64,000 nt of DNA from Lewinellaceae bacterium (GCA_020636045.1 JACJYP010000012.1:96383-160382), one strand, 5' to 3'; positions 14,782 through 23,211 are shown, counted from the first letter of the stretch. Made by a program: numbers and translations. Notes: a model not told the origin generated them from the sequence alone.

Positions 14782-16128
14782 TCAAACAAACCTGTTCAGG
14801 ATATTTTCGAACAATTCCTGCTTCCCGCTGCGCACTGCAGGCGCTTCCTGTGTGGCGGCAATGCCCGCCAGCGCTTTCAGGTCGAGTTTGCCCGCTTCGA
14901 ACGCCTGTCCGTCGCCGCTGTCGAATGAAGCGTAGCGCTCGCGGCGCAGACGCCGGTATTCCGAACTGTTGAGGATCGCATCTGCGGCCAGCAATGCCCT
15001 TGCGAAGGTGTCGATGCCGCCGATGTGGGCGTAAAAGAGGTCCTCAGGATCGGTGGAATTGCGGCGCGTTTTGGCATCGAAATTCACGCCGCCACCCTGC
15101 AGGCCGCCGTTTTCAAGAATGACCAGCATGGCTTCGGTGATCTCGTACACGTTGTTGGGGAACTGGTCGGTGTCCCAGCCGTTCTGGTAATCGCCGCGGT
15201 TGGCATCGATGCTGCCCAGCATACCGGCATTGGCGGCTACCTGCAGTTCGTGCTGGAAACTGTGCAGCGCGAGGGTAGCGTGGTTGACTTCCACGTTCAG
15301 TTTGAAATCCTCGTCGAGGCCGTATTCCCGCAGGAAGCCGACCACGGTGGCGGAATCAAAATCATACTGGTGTTTGCTGGGCTCCATGGGCTTGGGCTCG
15401 ATGAAGAAAGTACCCTTGAAGCCCTGACTGCGGGCATAGTCTTTTGCCAGATGCAGGAAGCGCGCCATATGATCCAGTTCGCGCTTCATGTCGGTGTTCA
15501 GCAGCGACTGGTAGCCTTCCCGGCCACCCCAGAACACGTAGTTCTCGCCGCCGAGTTGCATGGTGAGATCGAGCGCCATCTTTACCTGTGCGCCGGCGTG
15601 TGCCACTACAGCAAAATCGGGGTTGGTGGCGGCGCCGTTCATGTAGCGCGGATGGCTGAACAGGTTGGCGGTGCCCCACAGCAGTTTTACGTCCGAGGCT
15701 TTCATCTTTTCCCCGGCGTATGCGCCGATCGCCTGCAGGCGTTTTTCATTTTCGGCCAGCGTATCTCCTTCGGCGATCAGGTCGAAATCGTGGAAGCAGT
15801 AGTACGGCAGTCCCAGTTTGGTGATCAGTTCGAAAGCGGCGTCCATTTTATCGCGGGCCTGCCCGACCGGGTCCTGCGATGTCAGCCAGGGAAAGTTCTT
15901 GGTGGCGGCGCCGAAGGGGTCGCCGCCCGTGCCGCAGAAGCTGTGCCAGTAGGCGACGGCGAATTTGAAGTGTTCCCGCATGGTTTTGCCGGCCACGACC
16001 TTGTGCTCGTCGTAGTAGCGGTACGCCATCGGATTGTCGGATGCGGGGCCTTCGTATTTGATCTGCTGAACGCCGGGGAAGTATTCCCGTTCGCCCGTGG
16101 TGAGTTGTATCGGCTGAAGATTTGCCAT
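14782..16128 (-). CDS. xylA: Xylose isomerase
   Basis: 448 aa, the length of group II xylose isomerases. Converts D-xylose to D-xylulose in the cytoplasm with divalent metal. Visible hallmarks: the N-terminus with YFPGVQQIKYEGP, the catalytic His region CFHDFDLIAEG, the strand WGGREGY, the metal/substrate Glu and Lys in FIEPKPMEPSKHQYDFD, then LNVEVNHATLALHSF, and DANRGDYQNGWDTDQFP near residue 320. Such GC-rich Bacteroidota XylAs are typical. It is the last gene of a minus-strand unit (amidohydrolase, xylB, xylA), starting 36 bp after xylB. Its 3' end is partly duplicated at 14518-14555. Confidence 0.97.
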   Translation of the reverse strand: MANLQPIQLTTGEREYFPGVQQIKYEGPASDNPMAYRYYDEHKVVAGKTMREHFKFAVAYWHSFCGTGGDPFGAATKNFPWLTSQDPVGQARDKMDAAFELITKLGLPYYCFHDFDLIAEGDTLAENEKRLQAIGAYAGEKMKASDVKLLWGTANLFSHPRYMNGAATNPDFAVVAHAGAQVKMALDLTMQLGGENYVFWGGREGYQSLLNTDMKRELDHMARFLHLAKDYARSQGFKGTFFIEPKPMEPSKHQYDFDSATVVGFLREYGLDEDFKLNVEVNHATLALHSFQHELQVAANAGMLGSIDANRGDYQNGWDTDQFPNNVYEITEAMLVILENGGLQGGGVNFDAKTRRNSTDPEDLFYAHIGGIDTFARALLAADAILNSSEYRRLRRERYASFDSGDGQAFEAGKLDLKALAGIAATQEAPAVRSGKQELFENILNRFV

Positions 16129-16164
16129 TCCAGGTGCTTGATATTTGATGGATAAACGGTTGAT

Positions 16165-17652
16165 TTACTGCGAGATGGTTTTTTCGAGGTGCTCCGCCCA
16201 ATGCTCGTAGGCTTCCCGGTACATATCGCGGTCCTTTTCCGGCTCGAATACTTCCAGACAGCGCAGGGCGCTCAGGCCTTCGCGGACGTCGGACCAATAC
16301 CCGATGCCGGCACCTGCGGCGATCGCGGCGCCGACGGCGCCCGTGGTCGCCATGATCTCGATGCGGCAACCCAGCAGGTTGGCAATGGTCGCGGAGAATA
16401 TTTTCGACTGGAAAAGGTTGTCGTTGCCGGCGCGCACCAGCGAAGTTTCGAGGCCCAGGTCCTTCAGGCCCTGTACGCCGTATATGAAGGAAAAAGCGAT
16501 GCCTTCGAGGGACGCGCGGTAGAGGTGCGCCTGCCGGTGGCGGTTGAAATGCAGGTTGAGGATGGAGGCGCCGGTGTTCCGGTTGCCGAACATCCGTTCG
16601 GCGCCGTTGCCGAACGGCAAAATGCGAAGCCCGTCGGCGCCGACGGGTGCGGTAGCGGCGATCTGTTCCATATCGCCGTAGGAGATGTCGCCGTTTGCCA
16701 CCTGTTTGCGCATCCAGCCGTACAGGATGCCCGATCCGTTGATGCAAAGCAATACGCCGACCCTGGGCTGCTCTGGCCGGTGGTTCACATGTGCAAAACT
16801 GTTCACCCGCTGGAGCGGATCGCCGGCGAGCCGGTCCGTGACGCCGTACACGACGCCGGAGGTGCCGCCGGTGGCGGCCACTTCGCCGGGGTTCAGGGCG
16901 CCGAGCGACAGGGCGTTGTTCGGCTGGTCGCCGGCGCGGTATGCGACGGGCACGCCGGCTTTCAGGCCGAGTTCTGCGGCGGCGGCCGTGCCGAGCCGCC
17001 CCTGCAGCCCGAACGTGGGTGCAACCGGCGGCGCCAGCGCGCGGTCGATGCCGTAATGATCCAGCAGTCTTGTGGAAACGTCGTTGGCGGCAAAATCCCA
17101 GAGGATGCCCTCAGAAAGCCCCGAAACCGTGGTCATCGCTTCGCCTGTGAGCCGGTAGGCGATGTAGTCACCCGGCAGCATGAAGTATTTGATCTGTTCG
17201 TACAGCGCTGGCTCGTTGTCTTTTACCCACTTGAGTTTCGATGCGGTAAAATTGCCGGGGCTGTTCAGATAGTGCTGAAGGCAATAGTCGGGGCCGATCT
17301 CCCGGAACGCCTGTTCGCCGATGTCGACGGCCCGGCTGTCGCACCAGATGATCGCGGGCCGGATGGCTTTGCCGTCTTTGTCGACCGTGACGAGGCCGTG
17401 CATCTGGTATCCGATGCCGATGGCGCCGAGATCAGCGGCGTTAACGCCGCTTTTTTCCAGCAGTTTTTTTGTGACAATACACAGGTTTTGCCACCATACT
17501 TCCGGCAACTGTTCGGCCCAGCCGCTTTGCAGCGACAGCATTTCCATTTCCGTTTCGGGGTGCGATGCCGTGGCGACGACCTCACCCGTCTCTGCATCAA
17601 CCAGAGCCGCTTTCAGGGAAGAAGAACCGATATCGTAACCAAGGAGATACAT
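16165..17652 (-). CDS. xylB: Xylulokinase (FGGY carbohydrate kinase)
   Basis: 495 aa from the ATG at 17652 (MYLLGYDIGSSSLKAALVD); an upstream ATG at 17682 adds ten residues but precedes the conserved phosphate-1 loop poorly. The two-domain FGGY kinase pattern is clear: GYDIGSSS, GYQMHGLVTVDKDG, IIWCDSRA, the ADP-binding ATGGTSGVVYG and the C-terminal VRAGNDNLFQSKIFSATIANLLG. It phosphorylates D-xylulose to xylulose-5-phosphate; substrate specificity is inferred from the adjacent xylA, which it precedes by 36 bp in one transcript. Confidence 0.9.
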   Translation of the reverse strand: MYLLGYDIGSSSLKAALVDAETGEVVATASHPETEMEMLSLQSGWAEQLPEVWWQNLCIVTKKLLEKSGVNAADLGAIGIGYQMHGLVTVDKDGKAIRPAIIWCDSRAVDIGEQAFREIGPDYCLQHYLNSPGNFTASKLKWVKDNEPALYEQIKYFMLPGDYIAYRLTGEAMTTVSGLSEGILWDFAANDVSTRLLDHYGIDRALAPPVAPTFGLQGRLGTAAAAELGLKAGVPVAYRAGDQPNNALSLGALNPGEVAATGGTSGVVYGVTDRLAGDPLQRVNSFAHVNHRPEQPRVGVLLCINGSGILYGWMRKQVANGDISYGDMEQIAATAPVGADGLRILPFGNGAERMFGNRNTGASILNLHFNRHRQAHLYRASLEGIAFSFIYGVQGLKDLGLETSLVRAGNDNLFQSKIFSATIANLLGCRIEIMATTGAVGAAIAAGAGIGYWSDVREGLSALRCLEVFEPEKDRDMYREAYEHWAEHLEKTISQ

Positions 17653-17688
17653 CAGGACGTCTGCGTGCGTGGCATGTCGCAAGGTAGG

Positions 17689-18687
17689 TCAGGCGGCATC
17701 TCCGTGCAACCACGCCAGGGTGTTTTTGTAGAAAATCTTCTCCACGGTCGATTCCGGCAGGCCCATTTGTTCGATAAAGGCGCCGATCTCCAGGTCGCCG
17801 AGCGGAAAGGGGTAATCGGTGCCGAGGCATACCTTGTCGTCGCCGATGACGTCGAGGATGTATTGCAGCAACTGCGGATCGTGCGTCGCGGAATCGACCC
17901 AGAACCGGCCCAGGTAGTCGCGCGGCGGCACGGGGTTGTCGACCGCCACGAGGTCGGGCCGGCAGTTGTAGCCATGCTGCACGCGGCCCACGGTGGGGAT
18001 AAACGAGCCGCCGGCATGCGCGAAGCAAAAACGCAGCGCGGGCAGGCGTTCCATGACGCCGCTAAAGATCAGCGAACAGATGGCGCGGCTGGTCTCGGCG
18101 GGCATGCCTACGAGCCAGGGCAGCCAGTATTTGCGCATCTGCGCCTCGCCCATCATTTCCCAGGGGTGTACGAACACCGCCATGTCGAGCGCCTGGCAGA
18201 CTTCGAAGATCGGGAAGAACTGCGCTTCACCGAGGTTCTGCTGATTCACGTTGGAGCCGATCTGCACGCCGGGGAAATCGAGGCTTTTCAGGCGCTCCAG
18301 TTCCCGGATCGCCAGACCGGTATCCTGCATGGGGATGGTGCCGAGCGCGACGTAGTGCTCGGGAAAATCATCCACAATGCCCGCCAGGTGGTCGTTGAGG
18401 TACATGGACAAATCGAGGCAATCGGTGGGTTTGGCCCAGTAGGAAAACATCACCGGGATAGTGCACACCACCTGCACGGGCGTGCGGAAACGCGCGTATT
18501 CGGGGATGCGGATCGCGGGATCCCAGCAGTTTTGTTCGATCTCGCGGAAAAAAACGCCGCCTTTCATCATGCGGGCGTAGCCGGGCCGGTGGTGTTCGAG
18601 GTGGATAAAATCTCCATATCCGAATTTATCCGCGAAGTTGGGCAGGCGTTCCGGCAGGATATGGGTGTGCATGTCTATTTTGTGCAT
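17689..18687 (-). CDS. ACMSD-like amidohydrolase (decarboxylase subgroup)
   Basis: 332 aa of the metal-dependent amidohydrolase superfamily. Metal ligands fit the ACMSD subgroup: DMHTHILP (residues 5-12), a His in VFVHPWEMMG, FAHAGGSF, and GTDYPFPLGD near residue 295. In the kynurenine route, ACMSD decarboxylates 2-amino-3-carboxymuconate semialdehyde; related enzymes decarboxylate other aromatic or resorcylate acids. No other tryptophan-degradation gene is in the window; instead it starts 36 bp ahead of xylB. Whether this is an accident of operon packing or an unrecognised sugar-acid reaction cannot be decided here. Family is firm, substrate is not. Confidence 0.85.
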   Translation of the reverse strand: MHKIDMHTHILPERLPNFADKFGYGDFIHLEHHRPGYARMMKGGVFFREIEQNCWDPAIRIPEYARFRTPVQVVCTIPVMFSYWAKPTDCLDLSMYLNDHLAGIVDDFPEHYVALGTIPMQDTGLAIRELERLKSLDFPGVQIGSNVNQQNLGEAQFFPIFEVCQALDMAVFVHPWEMMGEAQMRKYWLPWLVGMPAETSRAICSLIFSGVMERLPALRFCFAHAGGSFIPTVGRVQHGYNCRPDLVAVDNPVPPRDYLGRFWVDSATHDPQLLQYILDVIGDDKVCLGTDYPFPLGDLEIGAFIEQMGLPESTVEKIFYKNTLAWLHGDAA

Positions 18688-18727
18688 GGCCTTGCATGGT
18701 TTTCGTTTGCGGGGCGCTGCAAAGGTT

Positions 18728-18793
18728 GGAATTTGAAACTGGAAACCGGAAACTGGAAACTGGAAATTTGAAACCGGAAATTTGAAACCGGGG
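18728..18793. repeat. Degenerate heptanucleotide array (GAAAYYN type)
   Basis: Successive 7-mers GAAACTG, GAAACCG, GAAACTG, GAAACTG, GAAATTT, GAAACCG, GAAATTT, GAAACCG. It lies 40 bp upstream of the amidohydrolase gene start. The same type recurs at 19613-19648, 19948-19990, 20470-20508, 30243-30298 and 30756-30801. Confidence 0.85.
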
Positions 18794-18841
18794 GCTGTGG
18801 GGTGACCTGTTCGGTGTCTTGTGTTCTTTAGGCCGGGGGGC

Positions 18842-18873
18842 TTGATAATTTGACCGATACTTGTGTATCTTTG
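18842..18873 (+). promoter_or_regulatory. Bacteroidota-type promoter
   Basis: TTG at 18842-18844 and TATCTTTG at 18866-18873, 21 nt apart, fit the -33/-7 consensus (TTTG-N19..21-TAnnTTTG). It points toward the lipoprotein gene at 19052, about 180 bp away. Confidence 0.4.
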
Positions 18874-19051
18874 GCAAATAGTATTGTAATTCGGTTCGTT
18901 ACACCCGATATTTTAGCAAGCGTTTTTATTGTTTTATTCCCTTGCCCTTCCTGTTTTCCCGGCTGATCGCTCCGACTAAATTAGCGTTTCGGGATTTGTA
19001 TTAACTTATTGTATTTACGCTAAAGCACACATATTGTGCACATTAACTGCC

Positions 19052-19615
19052 ATGAAAAACGCACTATTCTTCCTCTTTTTATCCTTCATATTGTTGCAAT
19101 GCAAAAAAGACAGCGGGCAGGACAGCATACCGGACCCGCCCGTACATGTCCCGGTGCTTCCGCTCGGCCAGGCCGGCGTCCTGAAAAACGGGGTTGCCTG
19201 GGAGGTGCCGTTCGATGCCTGGTATCATGCCGATACTCACGAGAGATGCCAGTTGAGAGCAAAAATTCTGTACCCGAACCTGATAAGCGAATCGTTATTT
19301 TTAGAGGATATCCCCTGTAAAGAAGGAGTTTACCCAGTAGAATATTATACATCATCTAACTTTCGTAATTACATCCCTGATGTGTTTTTTACCATGATCA
19401 GCGAGTTCGATCAGCCGATTGGAGATTTCAAGATCGACACTATGCGCAACGATCATTACGTGGAAGTGCTCCGCTACGATTCGGTGGCGCACACGATCGA
19501 AGGCCGCTTTCAGATGTTTTTGAAAAAGCGGCAGATGACCCTGCAGTGGCCCGGCGTTCCGGACAGTATCTACTTTACTGAAGGGAAGTTCCACCTGCAA
19601 CTGGAGGATCCCTGA
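19052..19615 (+). CDS. Putative lipoprotein, paralog of 25562-26119
   Basis: About 187 aa. The start at 19052 gives a short signal (MKNALFFLFLSFILLQC) with a lipoprotein Cys at residue 17. The mature protein is a beta-rich domain: NGVAWEVPFDAWYH, LFLEDIPCKEGVYPVEY, RYDSVAHTIEGRFQMFL and VPDSIYFTEGKFHLQL. The other lipoprotein at 25562 shows the same order of motifs (W..NG...PF, ..DIP..KGxY, DS...GxxSGRF, PDTLYIRDGW), so the two are diverged copies. I do not know the family's function. Both copies are beside repeat-rich DNA. Confidence 0.7.
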   Translation: MKNALFFLFLSFILLQCKKDSGQDSIPDPPVHVPVLPLGQAGVLKNGVAWEVPFDAWYHADTHERCQLRAKILYPNLISESLFLEDIPCKEGVYPVEYYTSSNFRNYIPDVFFTMISEFDQPIGDFKIDTMRNDHYVEVLRYDSVAHTIEGRFQMFLKKRQMTLQWPGVPDSIYFTEGKFHLQLEDP

Positions 19616-19648
19616 AACTGGAAATTGAGGAATTGGAAATTAAAAAAT
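19613..19648. repeat. Heptad array, short copy
   Basis: GAAACTGGAAATTGAGGAATTGGAAATT starts at the stop codon of the lipoprotein gene (the TGA of that gene is inside it). It is part of the GAAAYYN heptad family. Confidence 0.7.
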
Positions 19649-19659
19649 CTGACTATCTG

Positions 19660-19878
19660 CATATTGTACCCCGGGCAGTAAACGCATATTCCCGTTAGGG
19701 AATGCCTGTTTATAGCATACATGTAATCATCTTGTATGCAACCCCGTCAGGGGTTCCCTGGCTTTTTTAAGGTGAATATCAAAGGAAACCCCTGACGGGG
19801 TTCATAATAATCGGGGAATGATCCCCTATAAACAGGGATTCCCTAACGGGAATGAACATCGGGGTGCAAAATGCGGAT
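19660..19878. repeat. Nested inverted-repeat element (REP-like)
   Basis: Outer arms TTGTACCCCG / CGGGGTGCAA, middle arms ATTCCCGTTAGGGAATGCCT... with its partner CAGGGATTCCCTAACGGGAAT, and inner arms AACCCCGTCAGGGGTTCC / GGAAACCCCTGACGGGGTT fold in order around a ~30-nt centre. Its left boundary, CTGACTATCTGCATATTG, also starts the segment at 25001 next to the decayed IS200-like gene, and half-copies occur at 14642 and 25048. No coding capacity. The rest of the 19616-20484 gap is made of other repeats listed separately. Confidence 0.8.
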
Positions 19879-19947
19879 AGTCAGTTTTTGTTATTCACAC
19901 AAATCGCTGATTTTTTGCCGTGCCGGGTGTTTTCACCCGGCGCAAAC

Positions 19948-19990
19948 GCAAACTGGAAATTGAGGAATTGGAAACTGGAAATTAGAAACT
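19948..19990. repeat. Heptad array, short copy
   Basis: Run of GAAATTG/GAAACTG/GAAATTA heptads inside the repeat-rich gap between the lipoprotein gene and the subtilase gene. It follows a short segment (ACACCCGGCAC-like, near 19916) that occurs inverted at about 14590. Confidence 0.7.
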
Positions 19991-20061
19991 ACACAAGGAT
20001 TAATTTCCAGTTTCCGCCATGTGTCGCCGCCTATCCTAAGCCGCTAAACGGTCTGTTTCAA

Positions 20062-20208
20062 CCCGCGATTTCAATCGCGGGAAAACCGAATATGCTCATT
20101 TACAACGGTTTTAACCGTTTTTTGTATACGGCGGCATGATGCTGAAAACCGTTAAAACGGTTAGAAATGTTATAGATGGTTCCTCGCTTCCACGATTGAA
20201 ATCGTGGG
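20062..20208. repeat. Composite element of four short perfect palindromes (copy 2)
   Basis: Same four-hairpin order as at 1064-1205: CCCGCGATT/AATCGCGGG (20062-20081), AACGGTT/AACCGTT (20104-20119), AACCGTT/AACGGTT (20147-20162) and CCACGATT/AATCGTGG (20190-20207). The two inner hairpins are swapped relative to copy 1 while the outer two keep their orientation. Confidence 0.8.
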
Positions 20209-20261
20209 TTGAAAGATTCTTTCCTGCTGCTGGTGAAGACGCCATAAACGTACGGAAATTT

Positions 20262-20367
20262 GGTAACGCGGCGTTTACGCCGCCCGGGTCATGGCCATTT
20301 ATGGCCAACACACGCGACAGTCGGCCATAAATGACCTCCAACAAGGCGGCGTAAACGCCGCGCTACC
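20262..20367. repeat. ~105-bp palindromic element, copy C
   Basis: Third copy of the element at 14413 and 14663 with a few base changes (GGTAACGCGG start, CATGGCC inside, AACACACG instead of the GTAACACG of the others). It starts 54 bp after the four-palindrome element. Confidence 0.9.
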
Positions 20368-20469
20368 GGCACAAGTTGCGATAAATAGTTGAACATCAAT
20401 ATTCTGCTATTTGCACAAGTTGCGGATTAACAACCTTTTGTCAAATGTCAGCGCTTTAACGGGTGACGA

Positions 20470-20508
20470 CCCAATTTCCAATTTCTAATTTCCAACTTCC
20501 AATTTCCC
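20470..20508. repeat. Heptad array overlapping the 3' end of the subtilase gene
   Basis: Seen on this strand as AATTTCCAATTTCTAATTTCCAACTTCC, the complement of GAAATTG-type heptads. The stop codon of the minus-strand subtilase gene and its last codons lie inside the array. Confidence 0.85.
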
Positions 20509-22287
20509 CGAAGCGACGCCGTTTGTCGCCCGAAGGCGCCAGAAATACACCCCTTGCGGCAGATGTTTCAGCGAGACCGGCACCAGTTCGTGTGCCGCGG
20601 CCGTCCAGTTTTTGGAAAATACCCGCTTGCCGTCGGCGGCAAACAATTCGAGTGTCACAGGCCCGGTGATGTTTTTCAGATCGAATACCGCCTGCCCGCG
20701 CGCGGGGTTCGGGAATACGGCTGCTGTCAGCGCAAGGGGCTCCGCAACAGAGACCGGCGACCAGGCAATCGCGGCATTCACGGCCGCCAACGCATCCACC
20801 CTTCCCCAGCCGTAGGCGTGATTAGGGCGGTCGGTACCGAGCGTGGGCGGGCAATCCGTCGTGTCGGCGAAATACACAGCGGTCTGTTCGATCATGTCCT
20901 CGATGGTCTCCACTTCTCCGGTGAGTTCGGGTTTGGCGGAAAGCATGAGTGCGACGAGGCCGACGACGTGCGGACCGGCCATGCTCGTGCCCCAGAAATG
21001 TTCGTAGCCGCCGTTCGGCACGCTGGAGCGCACGAAAGAACCCGGCGCCACCACGTTGGGTTTGGTGCGCAGGCTGCCGTCGATCATCACGGGGCCGCGG
21101 CTGCTGTAGCCGGCCACGGTGTCGTTGCTTTCGATGGCGCCGACGCTGAAACTTTCCCGGAAAAAGGCGGGTGGGTCATTGGTGGTGCCGCAGGTGCCGT
21201 TGTTGCCGGCGTTGCCATTGCTGACCACGACCACGATGCCGGCCGCTTTCATGTTGATGACGGCGGTGAGCAGCAGCGAATCGATACTGAGGTCGTTGCA
21301 GCCCTCGAAGGTGGCGCAGTACCAGGAGTTGTTGATCACGTCGGGTGATTTGGAGGGGTCGGGGTTTTCACCGTTGAGGTCGGTGGGGGCCAGGAACCAC
21401 CCGAAACATTCGAGGTAGGAGGAGGGCTTGCCCCAGTTGCGTTCCATGTTGCGGCACCCGATCCATTTGGCGCCCGGCGCCACGCCGATCTGGTTGCCCA
21501 TGCCGTCGTCGCCGGTCATGGTGCCCATGGTGTGCGTGCCGTGTTTGCTGTCGTCGCAGGGCACGGGGGAGTCGAGGCCGCAGGGGTTGTTGAAAGGATT
21601 GGCGGTGGTGTCGCCGTTCAGCGGATTGAGTTCGTGGATGGCGTCGTGCCAGTTGTAGGTATGGCTGGTAGTGGCCGAGTCGCCCGTCCAGCCGCGGTAA
21701 CTGTTCTTCAGCGCGGGGTGCCACCACTCGTAGCCGGTATCGGAGCCGCCGACCGTGACGCCCTGCCCGGTGTAGCCGAGCGCCCAGACGTCGGGAGCGT
21801 TGATCTTTGCGATGCCCCATTCCACCGTATTGCGTTCCGCGGACATGTGCTCTTCCGCCTTGAAAGGACCGGGGAAGCGCACCCAGGGGTCGGCGCCGAG
21901 CCATTTTACCTCCCCGAGTTCCGCCAGCGCGCGGGTCAGCGCAGCGTCCGCATGCTCCACGGACATGGCATTCACGAGGAGCAGGCGGTTGGCGGAAGCC
22001 TGCCGTTCGCGTACGATGCGCGTGGCGCGGGCCTGCGCGCGTTCGGCGAGGGATTCCAGGGACTGGTATACGAACCGCGCTTTTTCCGCTTTGCCGTGTA
22101 TGCGCCGCGCCGCGCTCAGGTCGGCCTGTTCACGGAATACGACGATCAGGTCGGGCTTTTCGCCTTTGTCGAGCGCAATGAGAATATCGGGAGAAACTTT
22201 GGAGCGCCAGGCTTTATCGGACTGGCTGTGAAGGGGTATGGCAAGGAACAGCAAGGCCGCGAAGGGCCACATCAACTTTTTCATCAA
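20485..22287 (-). CDS. Secreted S8 subtilisin-like serine protease with T9SS C-terminal domain
   Basis: 600 aa. Signal peptide (MMKKLMWPFAALLFLAIPLHSQ), then an inhibitor-like propeptide (DLIVVFREQADLSAARR, ~46-130), then the subtilase domain with the triad Asp183 (GSDTGYEWWHP), His249 (DDSKHGTHTMGT) and Ser435 (GTSMAGPH); an oxyanion Asn fits SNGNAGNNG. The C-terminal 90 residues form a T9SS type A sorting domain (VFPNPARGQAVFDL, VTLELFAADGKRV, LPQGVYFWRL), so the protein should be exported across the outer membrane by the Por system. The last residues (KLEVGN) are encoded by a heptad repeat array that supplies the stop codon. It is monocistronic and divergent from rpiB. Confidence 0.92.
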   Translation of the reverse strand: MMKKLMWPFAALLFLAIPLHSQSDKAWRSKVSPDILIALDKGEKPDLIVVFREQADLSAARRIHGKAEKARFVYQSLESLAERAQARATRIVRERQASANRLLLVNAMSVEHADAALTRALAELGEVKWLGADPWVRFPGPFKAEEHMSAERNTVEWGIAKINAPDVWALGYTGQGVTVGGSDTGYEWWHPALKNSYRGWTGDSATTSHTYNWHDAIHELNPLNGDTTANPFNNPCGLDSPVPCDDSKHGTHTMGTMTGDDGMGNQIGVAPGAKWIGCRNMERNWGKPSSYLECFGWFLAPTDLNGENPDPSKSPDVINNSWYCATFEGCNDLSIDSLLLTAVINMKAAGIVVVVSNGNAGNNGTCGTTNDPPAFFRESFSVGAIESNDTVAGYSSRGPVMIDGSLRTKPNVVAPGSFVRSSVPNGGYEHFWGTSMAGPHVVGLVALMLSAKPELTGEVETIEDMIEQTAVYFADTTDCPPTLGTDRPNHAYGWGRVDALAAVNAAIAWSPVSVAEPLALTAAVFPNPARGQAVFDLKNITGPVTLELFAADGKRVFSKNWTAAAHELVPVSLKHLPQGVYFWRLRATNGVASGKLEVGN

Positions 22288-22393
22288 ATAACAGAGCGAT
22301 TATGAAGCGCCGGGGATGTCCGGACGTTGCTTTTATAACGATGTAAAAGTAAGCCGGTTCGGCAAACCCGCCCTGCCAGAATCAGCAAACGAC

Positions 22394-22401
22394 TATCTTT
22401 G
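22394..22401 (+). promoter_or_regulatory. Bacteroidota-type -7 box upstream of rpiB
   Basis: TATCTTTG lies 58 bp before the rpiB ATG, in the divergent gap with the subtilase gene. No good TTG -33 box is at the expected distance. Confidence 0.4.
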
Positions 22402-22458
22402 CCGGAAAAAAGGGAAAACGGTGATCCCATGCCGGTTTTCCGTTGTTATTATCTCTGT

Positions 22459-22890
22459 ATGAAAATTGCTATCGGCTGCGACCACGCAGGCTTCCCTTAC
22501 AAAGACGGCATCGTTGCCATGCTGCAAACGCAGGGGCACATGGTGCTTGACTTCGGCACCAACTCCCTCGATTCGGTGGACTACCCCGATTTTGCCCACG
22601 AAGTGGCCAAGGCGGTGGAGTCGGGCAGCGCCGACCGCGGCGTGCTGCTCTGCGGCAGTGGCAACGGCGTTGCGATCACGGCCAACAAACACCAGGGCAT
22701 CCGCTGCGCCTTGTGCTGGACGGAAGAGATCGCCGCCCTGGCGCGTCAGCACAACGATGCCAACATCATCGCCCTGCCGGCGCGCTACGTGCAGGAAATA
22801 CTGGCGCAGGCGATGGTGCGCATTTTTCTCAGCACCGATTTCGAAGGCGGCCGCCACGGGCGGCGGGTGGATAAAATCGCCTGTGCCTGA
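22459..22890 (+). CDS. rpiB: Ribose-5-phosphate isomerase B
   Basis: 143 aa from the ATG at 22459 (MKIAIGCDHAGFPYKDG); an in-frame ATG further upstream gives a non-conserved extension. The enzyme interconverts ribose 5-phosphate and ribulose 5-phosphate in the pentose phosphate pathway. Visible hallmarks are CDHAG, the catalytic Cys in LLCGSGNGVAITANKHQGIRC and the helix RQHNDANIIALPARY, ending GGRHGRRVDKI. Length equals the family's. Separate from the xyl genes but would process the same pentose phosphates. Confidence 0.95.
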   Translation: MKIAIGCDHAGFPYKDGIVAMLQTQGHMVLDFGTNSLDSVDYPDFAHEVAKAVESGSADRGVLLCGSGNGVAITANKHQGIRCALCWTEEIAALARQHNDANIIALPARYVQEILAQAMVRIFLSTDFEGGRHGRRVDKIACA

Positions 22891-22898
22891 GTGTTAGC

Positions 22899-23054
22899 GT
22901 GTGTTTAAAATTCGCTCATCGGGCTGCGAACAGCAAATTTTGTTTCAGACTGCGTTAAAATTTTCGCTATAGGCTCCCGGCTATAGCTGCAAATTTTGCC
23001 TTGTCTGAAACAAAATTTGCTTGCTCTCGCTCCGACACCGAAATTTAAACACAC
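22899..23054. repeat. 156-bp fold-back element
   Basis: Ends GTGTGTTTAAA (22899) and TTTAAACACAC (to 23054) are inverted, and an inner perfect pair GCAAATTTTGTTTCAGAC / GTCTGAAACAAAATTTGC pairs around a GCTATAGGCTCCCGGCTATAGC-like hairpin centre. The whole unit can form one long stem. Only this copy is in the window. It fills most of the rpiB-M28 gap (22891-23211), in which I see no gene. Confidence 0.75.
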
Positions 23055-23211
23055 TCTCTTAACTTTTGAACAACATTTTCTCATTTCGGCAAGCAAACCC
23101 GAATCCGGATATTTGCGCCCTCCTAAAGCAGACGGCCACGCACGCCACACGACGGTTGACCAAAAACCGCGTAAGCGGCCGGCCTGCATTTCAAACATCC
23201 AATCAAAAAGT

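Noticed and set aside
16189..18771. 860-codon open frame on the plus strand
   Set aside because: It lies antisense to xylB and the amidohydrolase, has no recognisable domain and reflects GC-rich third positions of the real genes.
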